Shown in pieces: positions 1 to 9,869 of a DNA stretch of 64,000 nucleotides (position 1 is its first letter; every line of letters starts with the position of its first letter). A program made the translations under genes and the position numbers. The notes under the pieces were generated by a model. It worked only from the letters and a program-made list of their open reading frames with translations, was not told the origin of the DNA and did no database searches. The stretch comes from Sphingomonas sp. HF-S4. GTDB lineage: Bacteria; Pseudomonadota; Alphaproteobacteria; Sphingomonadales; Sphingomonadaceae. The stretch is taken from the NCBI RefSeq assembly GCF_032911445.1, contig NZ_JAWJEJ010000001.1, forward strand, positions 1,550,001 to 1,614,000, given 5' to 3'.

Positions 1-2454
1 CGTCCGCGTCACGTCCTCGCGGATGCTCGAGAGCATGCGCTCGAACATCGAAAACGCCTCGTGCTTGTATTCGTTGATCGGCGTCTTCTGCGCATAGGCA
101 CGCAGATGGACGACCTGGCGCAGCGCGTCGAGCAGTGCGAGATGCTCCTTCCAGTGATGGTCGAGATTCTGCAGCAGGATCGACTTCTCGATCTGCGTCC
201 AGGTCTCGGTCTCGAGCTCGGCCGCCTTGGTGTTGACCACCGCATCGGCCATCTCGCGGATGCGCTCCTCGACGATCTCGGGCTCGATCGCCTCCTCGGC
301 AACGATCCACTCGTCGACCGGTGCCTCGACGCCGAGCGTCGCAGAGACCTTCTCCTTCAGGCCCGCCACATCCCACTGCTCGGGATAGCTGCCGACCGGG
401 CAGGCATCACCGACGATCGCGTTGACCGTCTCGTGCCGCATGTCCTCGACGACTTCGCCGACGGTTGCAGCGTCCATGATGTCGGCTCGCTGCTCATAGA
501 TGACCTTGCGCTGGTCGTTCATCACGTCATCATATTCGACGACCTGCTTGCGGATGTCGTAGTTGCGCGCCTCGACCTTCTTCTGTGCGGTCTCGATCGC
601 CTTGGTCAACCACTTCGAGCCGATCGCCTCGCCATCCTCGATATTGTTGCGCATCATCTTGGCGAACAATGTGTTCGATCCGAAGATGCGCAGCAGATCG
701 TCGTCGAGGCTCAGGTAGAAGCGGCTGAGGCCCGGATCGCCCTGGCGGCCCGAGCGGCCGCGCAGCTGGTTGTCGATGCGGCGGCTCTCGTGGCGCTCGG
801 TGCCGAGCACAAACAGCCCGCCCGCCTCGCGCACGCGCTGCTTCTCGGCCTGGATCTCGGCCTTGATCTGCTCGATCGCCGCCTCGCGCGCCGGGCCTTC
901 CTCCATGCCTTCCAGCTCGTCATGGACGCGGAATTCGAGGTTGCCGCCCAACTGGATGTCGGTGCCGCGGCCCGCCATGTTGGTGGCGATCGTCACAGCC
1001 CCGATCCGCCCCGCCTGCGCGACGATCCCGGCCTCGAGCTCGTGGTGGCGCGCATTGAGCACCGAATGCTCGACGCCTTCCTTCTTGAGGAACTCGGAGA
1101 GCAGCTCGGACTTCTCGATCGAGACGGTGCCGACCAGAACCGGCTGGCCCTTCGAAGCATGCTCGCGGATCTTCTTGGCGATCGCCCCGAACTTTTCCTC
1201 GGTGGTCTTGTAGAACTCGTCTTCCTCGTCGACGCGCGCCACCGGCAAATTGGTCGGGATGGTGACGACGTTCATCTTGTAGATGTCGAAGAATTCGGGC
1301 GCCTCGGTCGCGGCGGTGCCGGTCATGCCCGCCAGCTTGGGGTACATGCGGAAATAGTTCTGGAAGGTGATCGAGGCGAGCGTCTGGTTCTCGGGCTCGA
1401 TGTTCACCCCTTCCTTGGCTTCGACCGCCTGGTGAAGCCCCTCGGACCAGCGGCGCCCGTCCATCATGCGGCCGGTGAACTCGTCGATGATGACGACCTT
1501 GTCGTCCTTGACGATGTAATCGATGTCACGCTTGAACATCACGTTCGCGCGCAGCGCCTGGTTGAGGTGGTGGACCACCTGGGTGTTCTCGAAATCGTAG
1601 AGATTGGCGCCCTGGAGCAGCCCGGCATTTTCGAGCATCCGCTCGACCTTCTCGGTGCCGTCCTCGGTCAGCACGATCGTGCGCTGCTTCTCGTCCTTCT
1701 CGTAATCGACCGGCACGAGTTGCTTCACGATCGCGTCGACGCTCATATACAGCTCACTGCGATCGTCGGTCGGGCCCGAAATGATCAGCGGGGTGCGCGC
1801 CTCGTCGATCAGCACCGAATCGACCTCGTCGACGATCGCCATCGCGAACGGCCGCTGGACCATCGACGCGCGATCATACTTCATGTTGTCGCGCAGATAG
1901 TCGAAACCGAACTCGTTGTTCGTCCCATAGGTGATGTCCGCGGCATAGGCGTCGCGGCGCTGCTGGTCGGTGAGGTTCGGGACGATCACCCCGGTGGTGA
2001 GGCCCAGGAAGCCATAGACCTGCGCCATCCATTCGGCGTCGCGCTTGGCGAGGTAATCGTTGACGGTGATGACGTGGACGCCCTCGCCCGGCAGCGCGTT
2101 GAGATAGGTCGCAAGCGTCGCGACCAGCGTCTTGCCCTCGCCGGTGCGCATCTCGGCGATCTCGCCGCGGTGGAGGACGATGCCGCCGATCATCTGGACG
2201 TCGTAATGGCGCTGGCCGAGCGTGCGCTTGGCCGCCTCGCGCACCGTCGCGAATGCCTCGGGCAGGATCGAATCGATCTTCTCGCCGCGCGAGAGCCGGT
2301 CGCGGAACAGGATCGTCTGGGTCGCGAGTTCCTCGTCGCTCATCGACGAGATCGCCGGCTCGAACGCGTTGATCTTCTGGACGATGCTACCGAGCGACTT
2401 GACGTAGCGTTCGTTCGAGGAGCCGAAAAGGGTCTTGGCAATGCCGCCGAGCAT
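1..2454 (-). CDS. secA: Preprotein translocase ATPase SecA, 3' end beyond window
   Basis: This is the motor ATPase that drives unfolded preproteins through the SecYEG channel at the inner membrane. The reverse-strand frame is open for 818 codons from an ATG at 2454 to the left edge, so roughly the last 90 residues, including the C-terminal zinc/SecB-binding tail, lie outside the window. The start [19 protein letters not shown] is typical of SecA. The Walker A motif MRTGEGKT lies near residue 102, the DEAD-type motif [11 protein letters not shown] near 207, and the helicase part carries [13 protein letters not shown] and [14 protein letters not shown] Shine-Dalgarno AGGA sits 7 nt upstream of the ATG. 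The identification is essentially certain. A small secreted-protein gene precedes it in the same direction. Confidence 0.98.
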   Translation of the reverse strand, partial: MLGGIAKTLFGSSNERYVKSLGSIVQKINAFEPAISSMSDEELATQTILFRDRLSRGEKIDSILPEAFATVREAAKRTLGQRHYDVQMIGGIVLHRGEIAEMRTGEGKTLVATLATYLNALPGEGVHVITVNDYLAKRDAEWMAQVYGFLGLTTGVIVPNLTDQQRRDAYAADITYGTNNEFGFDYLRDNMKYDRASMVQRPFAMAIVDEVDSVLIDEARTPLIISGPTDDRSELYMSVDAIVKQLVPVDYEKDEKQRTIVLTEDGTEKVERMLENAGLLQGANLYDFENTQVVHHLNQALRANVMFKRDIDYIVKDDKVVIIDEFTGRMMDGRRWSEGLHQAVEAKEGVNIEPENQTLASITFQNYFRMYPKLAGMTGTAATEAPEFFDIYKMNVVTIPTNLPVARVDEEDEFYKTTEEKFGAIAKKIREHASKGQPVLVGTVSIEKSELLSEFLKKEGVEHSVLNARHHELEAGIVAQAGRIGAVTIATNMAGRGTDIQLGGNLEFRVHDELEGMEEGPAREAAIEQIKAEIQAEKQRVREAGGLFVLGTERHESRRIDNQLRGRSGRQGDPGLSRFYLSLDDDLLRIFGSNTLFAKMMRNNIEDGEAIGSKWLTKAIETAQKKVEARNYDIRKQVVEYDDVMNDQRKVIYEQRADIMDAATVGEVVEDMRHETVNAIVGDACPVGSYPEQWDVAGLKEKVSATLGVEAPVDEWIVAEEAIEPEIVEERIREMADAVVNTKAAELETETWTQIEKSILLQNLDHHWKEHLALLDALRQVVHLRAYAQKTPINEYKHEAFSMFERMLSSIREDVTRT

Positions 2455-2494
2455 GGGAATTCCTGTCGTGATCTGATGTTGGTCGGGCGGGCAC

Positions 2495-2511
2495 GGCCCG
2501 GCTAACGGGCC
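2495..2511. other. GC-rich hairpin in the secA leader
   Basis: GGCCCG and CGGGCC arms of 6 bp flank a 5-nt loop in the 114 bp between the small secreted-protein gene and secA. The hairpin ends about 40 nt before the secA start codon, so it does not cover the visible Shine-Dalgarno. It may affect mRNA stability or leader folding, but no function can be shown from sequence alone. Confidence 0.4.
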
Positions 2512-2568
2512 CCCGCAGAGGGCGAAAATGCGAAAAGCGCAGCCCGCCTCAGCGTGCCGCGCGAAACC

Positions 2569-2829
2569 TCACTCGAGCCGACGCTCGAAGGGCAGATAGG
2601 TTGCGACAATCGCGATGCTTTCGCCGCGCGGCCAGGTCGTCCGCCGGGCTTCGGCGAGGCGAGGCGCCGGTACGGCCGGGATCGCCCGCTGCGACGGGTG
2701 CACCGCCGCCTGCGCCACCTGCGCCGCCTGCACCACCGCCACGCCCTGCACCTGGCGCAGCACGCGCTCGCCCGAACCGGCACCGGTCAGGCTCGCAAAC
2801 AGCGCAGTGAGGAGAAGCAGCAGGTTCAT
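2569..2829 (-). CDS. Small secreted protein upstream of secA (possible leader peptide)
   Basis: This 86-residue reading frame begins MNLLLLLTALFASLTGAGSG, a short but good signal-peptide-like hydrophobic start. An Ala/Val-rich middle and a basic, proline-containing tail (QRAIPAVPAP at residues 47-56) follow. I do not recognise a family. It is co-directional with secA and ends 114 bp before it, the position occupied by secM in enterobacteria. No strong Shine-Dalgarno is visible and the ATG is the only convincing start. It could be a genuine small exported protein, a translation-arrest leader sensing secretion, or a chance frame. Support is moderate to low. Confidence 0.42.
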   Translation of the reverse strand: MNLLLLLTALFASLTGAGSGERVLRQVQGVAVVQAAQVAQAAVHPSQRAIPAVPAPRLAEARRTTWPRGESIAIVATYLPFERRLE

Positions 2830-2931
2830 TGCGCGGGCTGATGTAGTGCGCCCGTCGGCGTTCGTCTAATCAAAAGCAGGCAAAACCAGCCACAGGGACT
2901 GGTGCGCCGACCTGCCGCCAGGTCGCTATCG

Positions 2932-3597
2932 CTATCTACCGGATGAATCATCGACAAACTCGACTAGGAACATCCGCGTATCCGGCTTCCGTGGCAGATT
3001 GCCCTGCATCTCCGGACGCTCTGCTTGAGCAAGCGCCTGCTCGCATGCCACGGTATCGATAGCGGGGTTTCCGCTTCCCTGTTCGACGTTGCACCAATCG
3101 GCTGCGCCCCGGGCGTCGAAACGCACCCGCGTCAGCGGTGCCTGCTTGTAGTTCGTAGGCAGCTTTTTGACTGTGACACGGCTGGAGATCGGTTCGGTCA
3201 CTTCCTTGACCAACACATTCCAATCCTTCTTGTCGAAGTCGCCATGTGCCCAGAAGAAGTTGCTTATGAACCAGCTTTCAACCGCTACGCCATCCTTGCG
3301 CGCTGGAACGAACCGGGCGCGTGCGGTCAACAGCTTGCAGGTGTGTTGATCCAGCATCCAGAAACCGGATGTGTTGAGAATGTTGCATGCGGAAACCTTG
3401 CCCGCTGCATCTATGGTCAATCGAAAATGGACGACGCCGAACCCGCGCTTGTTGAGCGCCGCGGTTGGATAGTCGCTGACCGACACCCAGTCACGCGGAG
3501 AGGTTTGCGGTTGTACCGGAACCGTCTCGCCGCCATCGCCCGCCGCCGCATCTTGCACAGCCAGCAGCAGCAGCGGCAGCATTGCCCCCAAGATCAT
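2932..3597 (-). CDS. TonB C-terminal-domain-like exported protein
   Basis: This is a 221-aa protein. A hydrophobic N-terminus (MILGAMLPLLLLAVQDAAAG) looks like a signal peptide or anchor. The middle section, roughly residues 38-100, has the pattern of the energy-transducer TonB C-terminal fold: YPTAALNKRGFGVVHFRLTI, then DAAGKVSACNIL and a closing ARFVPARKDG. No proline-rich spacer is present, so it is unlikely to be a classical TonB that spans the periplasm. Similar stand-alone TonB_C proteins are common in sphingomonads and have no settled role. It runs divergently from argJ with about 54 bp between the start codons. Its base composition is slightly less GC-rich than that of its neighbours. 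Confidence 0.7.
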   Translation of the reverse strand: MILGAMLPLLLLAVQDAAAGDGGETVPVQPQTSPRDWVSVSDYPTAALNKRGFGVVHFRLTIDAAGKVSACNILNTSGFWMLDQHTCKLLTARARFVPARKDGVAVESWFISNFFWAHGDFDKKDWNVLVKEVTEPISSRVTVKKLPTNYKQAPLTRVRFDARGAADWCNVEQGSGNPAIDTVACEQALAQAERPEMQGNLPRKPDTRMFLVEFVDDSSGR

Positions 3598-3651
3598 TGA
3601 TCTTTGCCCCCCTTTGCCCGAAGCAGCCCCACCCTCTCATCAGGTTGTCGC

Positions 3652-4878
3652 ATGTCCATCGAACGCTCCCCGCTAGCTCTCCCCTTCCCCGCTCTGCCCG
3701 CAATCGCCGGCGTCACGCCGCGCGTCGCCCGCGCGCACTACAAGACATGGGATCGCTGCGACCTGACCTTCGTCACGCTCGATCCCGGCACGTCGGTCGC
3801 CGGCGTGCTGACCAACAGCAAATGCCCGTCGCCGGAGGTGGAATGGTGCCGCAAGGCGCTGGTCCTCGGCCAGGCGCGCGCGCTCGTCGTCAACGCCGGC
3901 AATTCGAACGCCTTCACCGGCAATCGTGGCCGCGCCGCGGTCGAGGCGATCGCCGCGCGCACCGCCGGCCATCTCGGCTGCGCGCCATCGGATGTCTTCG
4001 TCGCCTCGACCGGGGTGATCGGCGTACCGCTGCCGATCGACAAGGCCGAGGCTGGCCTCGACGCCGCCTTCGCCGCCGAACCCGCATGCTGGGAAGCCGC
4101 GGCGGAAACGATCATGACCACCGACACCTTCGCCAAGGCCGCGGTGACGACTGCGCTGGTCGACGGCCGCACGGTCAACCTGATCGGCATCATCAAGGGG
4201 TCGGGGATGATCGCGCCGGACATGGCGACGATGCTCGGCTTCGTCTTCACCGACGCCGCGGTTGCCCCCGAATTCCTGCAAGCTGCATTGAGTCAGGCGA
4301 ACACCGCGACCTTCTCGTGCATCACCGTCGATGGCGACACCTCGACCAGCGACACGATCCTCGCCTTCGCCACCGGCCAGGCAGGCAACACGCTCCTCTC
4401 CGACGAGGACAGCGATGGCGCCGACGCCTTCCGCGCGGCGCTCGCCGATCTCTGCCACCAGCTCGCCTTGCTGGTCGTCCGCGACGGCGAAGGCGCGCAG
4501 AAGCTGATCGAGATCACGGTCGAGGGCGCCGAGTCCGACCGCAGCGCACACCGCATTGCGATGTCGATCGCCAATTCGCCCTTGGTGAAGACCGCGATCG
4601 CGGGCGAGGACGCCAATTGGGGCCGTGTCGTCATGGCAGTCGGCAAGGCCGGCGAGCCCGCCGAGCGCGACAAGCTCGCGATCCGCTTCGGCGCCACCCA
4701 GGTTGCCAGTGGCGGGCTTGCAGTCGAAGGCTATGACGAAGCCCCGGTCGCCAAGCACCTCGTGGGCCGCGAGATCGAGATCGGCGTCGATCTCGGCCTG
4801 GGCGAAGGCCGCGCCACCGTGTGGACCTGCGATCTCACCCACGGCTATATCTCGATCAACGCCGATTATCGGAGCTGA
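3652..4878 (+). CDS. argJ: Bifunctional ornithine acetyltransferase / N-acetylglutamate synthase ArgJ
   Basis: ArgJ transfers the acetyl group from N-acetylornithine to glutamate in the cyclic arginine pathway, and the bifunctional type can also use acetyl-CoA. The 408-aa length from ATG 3652 fits the family. The self-cleavage site GMIAPDMATMLGF is present, with the nucleophile Thr193 that becomes the N-terminus of the beta chain. KGSG upstream and the glycine-rich NAGNSNAFTG and ASTGVIGVPL segments are also typical. An in-frame ATG 48 bp upstream would add 16 unconserved residues, so I prefer MSIERSPL as the start. The gene is divergent from the TonB-like gene. Confidence 0.95.
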   Translation: MSIERSPLALPFPALPAIAGVTPRVARAHYKTWDRCDLTFVTLDPGTSVAGVLTNSKCPSPEVEWCRKALVLGQARALVVNAGNSNAFTGNRGRAAVEAIAARTAGHLGCAPSDVFVASTGVIGVPLPIDKAEAGLDAAFAAEPACWEAAAETIMTTDTFAKAAVTTALVDGRTVNLIGIIKGSGMIAPDMATMLGFVFTDAAVAPEFLQAALSQANTATFSCITVDGDTSTSDTILAFATGQAGNTLLSDEDSDGADAFRAALADLCHQLALLVVRDGEGAQKLIEITVEGAESDRSAHRIAMSIANSPLVKTAIAGEDANWGRVVMAVGKAGEPAERDKLAIRFGATQVASGGLAVEGYDEAPVAKHLVGREIEIGVDLGLGEGRATVWTCDLTHGYISINADYRS

Positions 4879-5003
4879 GGTCGTTGCTCGCCGGCGGTGC
4901 GAGTACCCTTTCACCGGCAACCGTCTCGTTCCCGCGCTGATTGCGGTTGCGGGATTTGGCGCGTCGGCGCATCCCGGCGTCACCAGTCTTGGAGACTTGT
5001 CCG

Positions 5004-5546
5004 ATGATCGTTGCCTTGTTGCTTACCAGCTTGCTGCCCGGACAGAGCGCGCCCGTGGTTCCCGATGCGCCTGCGCTCTCTGCCGATCCGCTGGCGCCCG
5101 CACGCGCCGGCAAGCTGCGCTGCATCTCGCCCAACCCGGCACGGCTCACCTGCCAGACGATCATCCGCTACAAGCTGAGCGGCGCGAAGAGCTTCGATGC
5201 AAAGGTGAGCGGGCTGGTCGGCGGCGATCCGACATTGCTGCTGCGCTACGATACGTTCGGCGATATCGAGCAGGGCGGCGTCTGCGTGACGATGCGCATC
5301 GGCGATTTCCAGAACGGGATGCTGCTGCGCAGCGGCAAGAAACTGTCGCCCAATGACGAGCGCGCGTTGCGGCTGCAGGTGCTCGACACGGTGCAGCCGA
5401 TGCAGGGCAAGAAGCGGTGCTATATCGACCGCACCGAGGCCGGCGTCACGCGCGCCGTCGTGACGATCGACGGCGTGGCGCACCCCGAGCTCGGCCAGAC
5501 CGTCGCCTGGGTGTCGCCCAGCGACGGCTATGCCCTAGGGCGCTGA
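5004..5546 (+). CDS. Secreted hypothetical protein, paralog A of a tandem pair
   Basis: This is a 180-aa protein with an N-terminal hydrophobic leader (MIVALLLTSLLPGQSA). The ATG at 5004 is preferred because GGAGA lies 8 nt upstream and the leader begins there; the frame is open further upstream. Hallmarks are DPLAPARAGK after the leader, two cysteine-containing segments, DFQNGMLLRSGKK, and the C-terminal VAWVSPSDGYALG. The downstream neighbour at 5854 shares DPLAPARAGK, DFQ, IDGVA.PE and the WVSP.DGY.LG tail, so the two are a tandem duplication. The family is not recognised. The cysteines suggest disulfides in the periplasm or outside the cell. Confidence 0.75.
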   Translation: MIVALLLTSLLPGQSAPVVPDAPALSADPLAPARAGKLRCISPNPARLTCQTIIRYKLSGAKSFDAKVSGLVGGDPTLLLRYDTFGDIEQGGVCVTMRIGDFQNGMLLRSGKKLSPNDERALRLQVLDTVQPMQGKKRCYIDRTEAGVTRAVVTIDGVAHPELGQTVAWVSPSDGYALGR

Positions 5547-5853
5547 CCCTAACGGCAACCGCGCCGGTTGACCAAATTGACTCGAAACGGCGTTTTCGCT
5601 GGAAGCGGCGAGTTGGTAATACGAGGCGCCAGATACGCAGCATCGGTACGCTGGACGCGGCACCAGTAAAAGCGCGCGTGCCCGCGCAGCTTTCGGGAGA
5701 CTCGAACGATGGCAAAGAGCGGCCGGCAGCACCAACCGCGTCATGCAACCAGACGAAATCCTACATTGCAACTCGCATGAGGCTGGCTCCCCGAGCGGCT
5801 TGCGGATTGTCGGCGCGCGCAGCATGGTCGTCGTACCTGATGGAGTCCGGCCG
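5547..5853. other. Intergenic region between tandem paralogs
   Basis: These 307 bp separate the two paralogous secreted-protein genes. A short hairpin (CAACCG/CGGTTG, 3-nt loop) lies just after the first stop codon but has no T-run. I see no credible coding sequence. Frames crossing the region are extensions of the downstream gene without coding character. The second gene's Shine-Dalgarno (GGAG at 5842-5845) lies at the end. Confidence 0.5.
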
Positions 5854-6366
5854 ATGATCGAAGCGTTTCTTCTCCTACTGGCCGGCACGACGCCGCAGGC
5901 CGCCGACCCGCTCGCCCCGGCACGGGCAGGCAAGCAGCAATGCGCCAATCCGAATATCGAGAAGAAGACGTGCGCGGCGATGAGCAGCTACGCGCTCAAC
6001 ACCGATGGCAGCTTCGAATCAACAACCACGATGGTTGTCTCGCCCCAGCCGCTGATCACGATGCAAGTGAAGTCGAAAGGCACGGTGAAGGACGGCGCGA
6101 CGTGCGGCTTGATCCGCAGCGAAGATTTCCAGGCGGCAACCTTTGCGATGGACGGCAAACCCGCCGATCCGGCAATGGCTGACGCGATCCGCCCGCAGGT
6201 GGTGGCGTCGATTGCACCGATGGCCGGCAAGACCGGCTGCACGCGCGAGACGCCGGACGGCGCCACTGCAAAGGCCGAAGTGTCGATCGATGGCGTTGCC
6301 CGGCCGGAGATGGCCCAGCGGGTGCTCTGGGTCAGCCCCGCGGACGGCTACAAGCTCGGGATGTAA
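5854..6366 (+). CDS. Secreted hypothetical protein, paralog B of a tandem pair
   Basis: This is a 170-aa protein starting MIEAFLLLLAGTTPQA, a signal-peptide-like leader followed by ADPLAPARAGKQQC. The same DPLAPARAGK, SEDFQ, SIDGVARPEM and VLWVSPADGYKLG blocks occur in the gene at 5004, so this is a diverged copy. The start at 5854 is chosen because GGAG lies 8 nt upstream and because the leader aligns with that of its paralog. The frame is open for 37 more codons upstream, but they do not resemble coding sequence. Function is unknown. It is followed by a hairpin and by alaS in the opposite direction. Confidence 0.75.
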   Translation: MIEAFLLLLAGTTPQAADPLAPARAGKQQCANPNIEKKTCAAMSSYALNTDGSFESTTTMVVSPQPLITMQVKSKGTVKDGATCGLIRSEDFQAATFAMDGKPADPAMADAIRPQVVASIAPMAGKTGCTRETPDGATAKAEVSIDGVARPEMAQRVLWVSPADGYKLGM

Positions 6367-6406
6367 GACGGATCGACATTTGCGTCCGCCACTCATTCTC
6401 CCGTCA

Positions 6407-6425
6407 CCCCGGCCTGGTGCCGGGG
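6407..6425. terminator. Hairpin between convergent genes, terminator-like repeat
   Basis: CCCCGGC and GCCGGGG form a perfect 7-bp stem with a 5-nt loop, midway between the end of the secreted paralog and the end of alaS. There is no T-run. A bidirectional hairpin in a convergent gap fits a terminator or a dispersed repeat, and similar 'CCCCGGC..GCCGGGG' palindromes are common in sphingomonads. Confidence 0.5.
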
Positions 6426-6437
6426 CGACGATAGGCC

Positions 6438-9089
6438 TTACACCGCCGCGTCCGCGCCCGCCATCGCGCCCTTGACCGCCTCGAGCGCCTCCGCTCCCTT
6501 GGAGCCGTCGGGACCACCGCCCTGGGCCATGTCGGGACGGCCGCCACCGCCCTGCCCGCCGAGCACCGCCACCGCGGCCTTGACCAGGTCGACCGCGCTC
6601 AGCCCGAGCCCGTCGCTAACCCCGACCGCGACCGAGGCGCGGCCTTCGTTGACTGCGACCAAAGCGACCACGCCGCCGCCGATCCGGGCCTTGGCCTCAT
6701 CGACCGCGCCGCGCAGCGCCTTCGGATCGAGTCCCTCGAGCACCTGGCCGACGAAGTTGATGCCGCCCACCTGCTCGGGGCCTGCTGGCGCCGCCGCACC
6801 GCCGCCGCCGAGCGCGAGTGCCTTCTTGGCCTCGGCAAGCTCGCGCTCGAGCCGGCGGCGCTCCTCGACCAGCGCCGCGACGCGTGCCGGCACGTCGTCG
6901 GGCGAGGTCTTGAGCGCGGCGGCGGCTTCCTTGAGCCGATCGTCGCGAGCGTTGAGCCACTGGCGCGCGCCTTCGCCGGTCAGCGCCTCGATGCGGCGGA
7001 TGCCCGAGGAGACCGCGCTTTCGGATATGATCTTGAAGATCGCGATGTCGCCGGTGGCATTGACATGGGTGCCGCCGCACAATTCGACCGAATAATGCTG
7101 TTCGTCGCCGCGGCCCATCGAGAGCACGCGGACCTCGTCACCGTACTTCTCGCCGAACAACGCCATCGCACCCGCGGCGATCGCATCCTCGGGCGTCATC
7201 AGCCGGGTGCCGACGCTCTCGTTATGGCGGATCTGCGCGTTCACATCGGCTTCGATGTCGGCGATATCCTGTGGCGACAGCGCCGAGGGATGCGAGAAAT
7301 CGAAGCGCAGGCGATCGGGGGCGACGAGGCTCCCCTTCTGGGTGACGTGCCCGCCGAGACGCTGGCGGAGCGCGGCGTGAAGCAGATGGGTGGCGCTATG
7401 ATTGGCGCGGATCGCATCGCGGCGCTCGGCATCGACCGAGAGCTTGACGGTGTCGCCGACGGCGAGTTCACCGCTTTCGATCTTCGCATGGTGTGCGTGG
7501 AGGCGCCCGAGCGGCTTCGACGTGTCCTCGACGCTGGCAGTCATCTTATCATTGGCGATCACGCCGGCGTCGCCCATCTGGCCGCCCGATTCGCCATAAA
7601 AGGGCGTCTGGTTGGTGAGGATGGTGACGCTGTCGCCCTGTACGGCGGTTTCGACACGCTTGCCGTCCTTGACCAGCGCGACGACCTGGCCCTCGCCTTC
7701 GGTGCCGACATAGCCGGTGAATTCGGTGCCTCCGAGCTCGTCGGCGATGTCGTACCAGACCTCGTCCGACGCCTTGTCGCCCGAGCCCTTCCACGCGGCA
7801 CGCGCGGCGCGCTTTTGCTCGGCCATCGCGGTGTCGAAGCCGGCACGGTCGACCTGGATGCCGTCGGCACGCAACGCGTCCTCGGTCAGGTCATACGGGA
7901 AGCCGAACGTGTCGTAGAGCTTGAATGCGGTGGCGCCGGGCAGCGTATCGCCCTCGCCCAACCCCGTCGTCGCCTCGTCGAGCAAACGTAGTCCGTTGGC
8001 CAGCGTCCGGCGGAAGCGCGTTTCCTCCTGGAGCAACGTCGCCTCGATCAGCGGCTGGGCGCGGACCAGCTCGGGGAAGGCAGCGCCCATCTCGGCGACC
8101 AGCGACGGCACCATGCGGTGCATCAGCGGATCCTTGGCACCGAGCAGATGGGCATGGCGCATCGCGCGGCGCATGATGCGGCGCAGGACATAGCCGCGGC
8201 CCTCGGCGGCGGGCAGCACCCCGTCGGCGATGAGGAAGCCCGATGAGCGCAAATGATCGGCGATCACGCGGTGGCTCGCCTGATTTTCACCGGTGGTCGC
8301 GGCGCCGGTGAGCGCGCCCGATTCGGCGATCAGCGCCTTGAACGTGTCGGTATCGTAATTGTCGTGGACGCCCTGGAGCACCGCGGCGACGCGTTCGAGC
8401 CCCATGCCGGTGTCGATGCTCGGCTTGGGCAGCTCGCTGACGATCTCGTCGGCCTCCTGCAGATACTGCATGAAGACGAGGTTCCAGATCTCGACGAAGC
8501 GGTCGCCATCCTCTTCGGGGCTGCCGGGAGGGCCGCCATAGATGTGGTCGCCGTGATCGTAGAAGATTTCCGAGCACGGGCCGCACGGGCCGTCCGAGCC
8601 CATCGCCCAGAAATTGTCCTTGGTGGCGATGCGGATGATCCGGCTCTCGGGGAGCCCGGCGATCTTCTTCCAGAGGTCGAACGCCTGGTCGTCGGTGTGA
8701 TAGACGGTGACGGTCAGCTTGTCGGCGGGAATGCCCCAGGTCTTGGTCAGCAGCGTCCACGCATGCGTGATCGCCTGTTCCTTGAAATAGTCGCCGAACG
8801 AGAAGTTGCCGAGCATCTCGAAGAACGTGTGGTGGCGCGCGGTATAGCCGACATTGTCGAGATCGTTGTGCTTGCCGCCGGCGCGGACGCACTTCTGCGA
8901 GCTGGTCGCAGTCGAATAGGGCCGCGTCTCTAGGCCGGTGAACACGTTCTTGAACGGCACCATGCCCGCGTTGACGAACATCAGCGTGGGATCGTTGTGC
9001 GGGACGAGCGGTGCGCTCGGCACGCGGGCATGACCCTGACCCTCGAAATAGTCGAGGAAGCTGCGGCGGATATCGTTCGTGGACGTCAT
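6438..9089 (-). CDS. alaS: Alanyl-tRNA synthetase
   Basis: The enzyme charges tRNA-Ala and edits mischarged Ser/Gly. It is 883 aa from ATG 9089, the usual length. The catalytic domain starts [18 protein letters not shown], with [14 protein letters not shown] and the class II motifs following. The editing domain carries the zinc-binding pair HSATH and CGGTH. The C-terminal oligomerisation/C-Ala domain ends in a Gly-rich stretch. The frame stays open for 182 codons upstream, but that stretch is antisense to the next gene and has no synthetase similarity. The gene is divergent from the monooxygenase-like gene at 9237. Confidence 0.97.
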   Translation of the reverse strand: MTSTNDIRRSFLDYFEGQGHARVPSAPLVPHNDPTLMFVNAGMVPFKNVFTGLETRPYSTATSSQKCVRAGGKHNDLDNVGYTARHHTFFEMLGNFSFGDYFKEQAITHAWTLLTKTWGIPADKLTVTVYHTDDQAFDLWKKIAGLPESRIIRIATKDNFWAMGSDGPCGPCSEIFYDHGDHIYGGPPGSPEEDGDRFVEIWNLVFMQYLQEADEIVSELPKPSIDTGMGLERVAAVLQGVHDNYDTDTFKALIAESGALTGAATTGENQASHRVIADHLRSSGFLIADGVLPAAEGRGYVLRRIMRRAMRHAHLLGAKDPLMHRMVPSLVAEMGAAFPELVRAQPLIEATLLQEETRFRRTLANGLRLLDEATTGLGEGDTLPGATAFKLYDTFGFPYDLTEDALRADGIQVDRAGFDTAMAEQKRAARAAWKGSGDKASDEVWYDIADELGGTEFTGYVGTEGEGQVVALVKDGKRVETAVQGDSVTILTNQTPFYGESGGQMGDAGVIANDKMTASVEDTSKPLGRLHAHHAKIESGELAVGDTVKLSVDAERRDAIRANHSATHLLHAALRQRLGGHVTQKGSLVAPDRLRFDFSHPSALSPQDIADIEADVNAQIRHNESVGTRLMTPEDAIAAGAMALFGEKYGDEVRVLSMGRGDEQHYSVELCGGTHVNATGDIAIFKIISESAVSSGIRRIEALTGEGARQWLNARDDRLKEAAAALKTSPDDVPARVAALVEERRRLERELAEAKKALALGGGGAAAPAGPEQVGGINFVGQVLEGLDPKALRGAVDEAKARIGGGVVALVAVNEGRASVAVGVSDGLGLSAVDLVKAAVAVLGGQGGGGRPDMAQGGGPDGSKGAEALEAVKGAMAGADAAV

Positions 9090-9167
9090 GCGCGCGGATG
9101 TAGGCGGGCGCAGCGCGGCACTCAAGCGAAACGGGCATCCGGACGCACGGATATGGCGTTTCCTCAT

Positions 9168-9193
9168 GGAACTCGCCCGGCCCAGCACACGTT
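9168..9193 (+). promoter_or_regulatory. EcfG-type general stress promoter
   Basis: GGAAC at 9168-9172 is followed by exactly 17 nt and then CGTT at 9190-9193. This matches the alphaproteobacterial EcfG (general stress sigma factor) consensus GGAAC-N16/17-CGTT. The site ends 43 bp before the start codon at 9237, a sensible distance for a short 5' leader. It lies in the divergent gap with alaS. Confidence 0.65.
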
Positions 9194-9236
9194 CACTTCG
9201 GTTCGCCACCGCGTTTCCGGCTCGGAAGGAATGCTT

Positions 9237-9869
9237 ATGCAGTCGAAGGCGCCGTTCGTGGCGATGCAGGCCGGCTCCGGCAATGGAGAGAGAGTCGCGA
9301 CATGGCTGCGCGAGGCGCTGACCCCGATCGCCGAGGAGCCCGAGACCCGCGACTGGTTCGCGCTGCGCTTTGGGCCGGACAACTTTGCGATCTTCGATAC
9401 GTTCGACGGCAATCGCGGGCGGCTGGTGCATCTGCTGGGCAAGGTGGGCCGCGGACTGGTGGTGCGCACCTTCACGATGCTGAGCGGCCTGCCCGACATC
9501 GCGATGACCGACGTCGTCGCGGCACGCGTATCGCCGGGCGACCAACGCCTCACCGGCGCGGTGCGGACTCACTGGATCGCAGGCGACGGACAGGGCCGGA
9601 ACCTGGAAGCGGCATTGGTCGAGGAACTGGAACACGCGACGATTGGCGAGGGCACCGCCCGCTATGTGCTGCGCCTTCGCGATGACGACTTCCTCCTGCT
9701 CGACTTCGCCGCCCAGGGTGCGTCGGTGCCCGACGTGTCGGAACGCCTGTCGGCATCGGGCCGGGTGGCAAGCCCGCCGGTGCAGGCGGAGATACTCGCC
9801 TACAAGCTCGGCTCACTGGAGACGGCGCTCAGCCCATCGGCGCTTCGAGCGACCTCGGCGGCACGCTGA
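9237..9869 (+). CDS. Antibiotic biosynthesis monooxygenase (ABM)-like protein
   Basis: This is a 210-aa protein. Residues about 20-75 ([12 protein letters not shown], then [20 protein letters not shown] and [11 protein letters not shown]) match the ABM-like dimeric ferredoxin-fold pattern also seen in YgiN-type proteins. The second half, ending in [14 protein letters not shown], is not recognised. ATG 9237 is preferred over ATG 9231 because GGAAGGA at 9224-9230 is then spaced 6 nt. An EcfG-type promoter lies immediately upstream, which suggests induction in the general stress response. The 3' end overlaps the convergent M24 peptidase gene by 41 bp. Confidence 0.65.
   Translation: MQSKAPFVAMQAGSGNGERVATWLREALTPIAEEPETRDWFALRFGPDNFAIFDTFDGNRGRLVHLLGKVGRGLVVRTFTMLSGLPDIAMTDVVAARVSPGDQRLTGAVRTHWIAGDGQGRNLEAALVEELEHATIGEGTARYVLRLRDDDFLLLDFAAQGASVPDVSERLSASGRVASPPVQAEILAYKLGSLETALSPSALRATSAAR

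Noticed and set aside
61..2505. 814-codon forward frame opposite secA
   Set aside because: It is the antisense shadow of secA; the reverse strand has all SecA motifs, and the forward translation is low-complexity Asp/Leu/Arg with no domain.
9190..9203. GTTC repeats near 9190 as a LexA box
   Set aside because: Spacing between GTTC units is 6 nt, not 7; the first GTT is better explained by the EcfG -10 element.
9090..9635. N-terminal extension of AlaS by 182 codons
   Set aside because: It is antisense to the gene at 9237 and does not resemble AlaS; the normal N-terminus begins at 9089.
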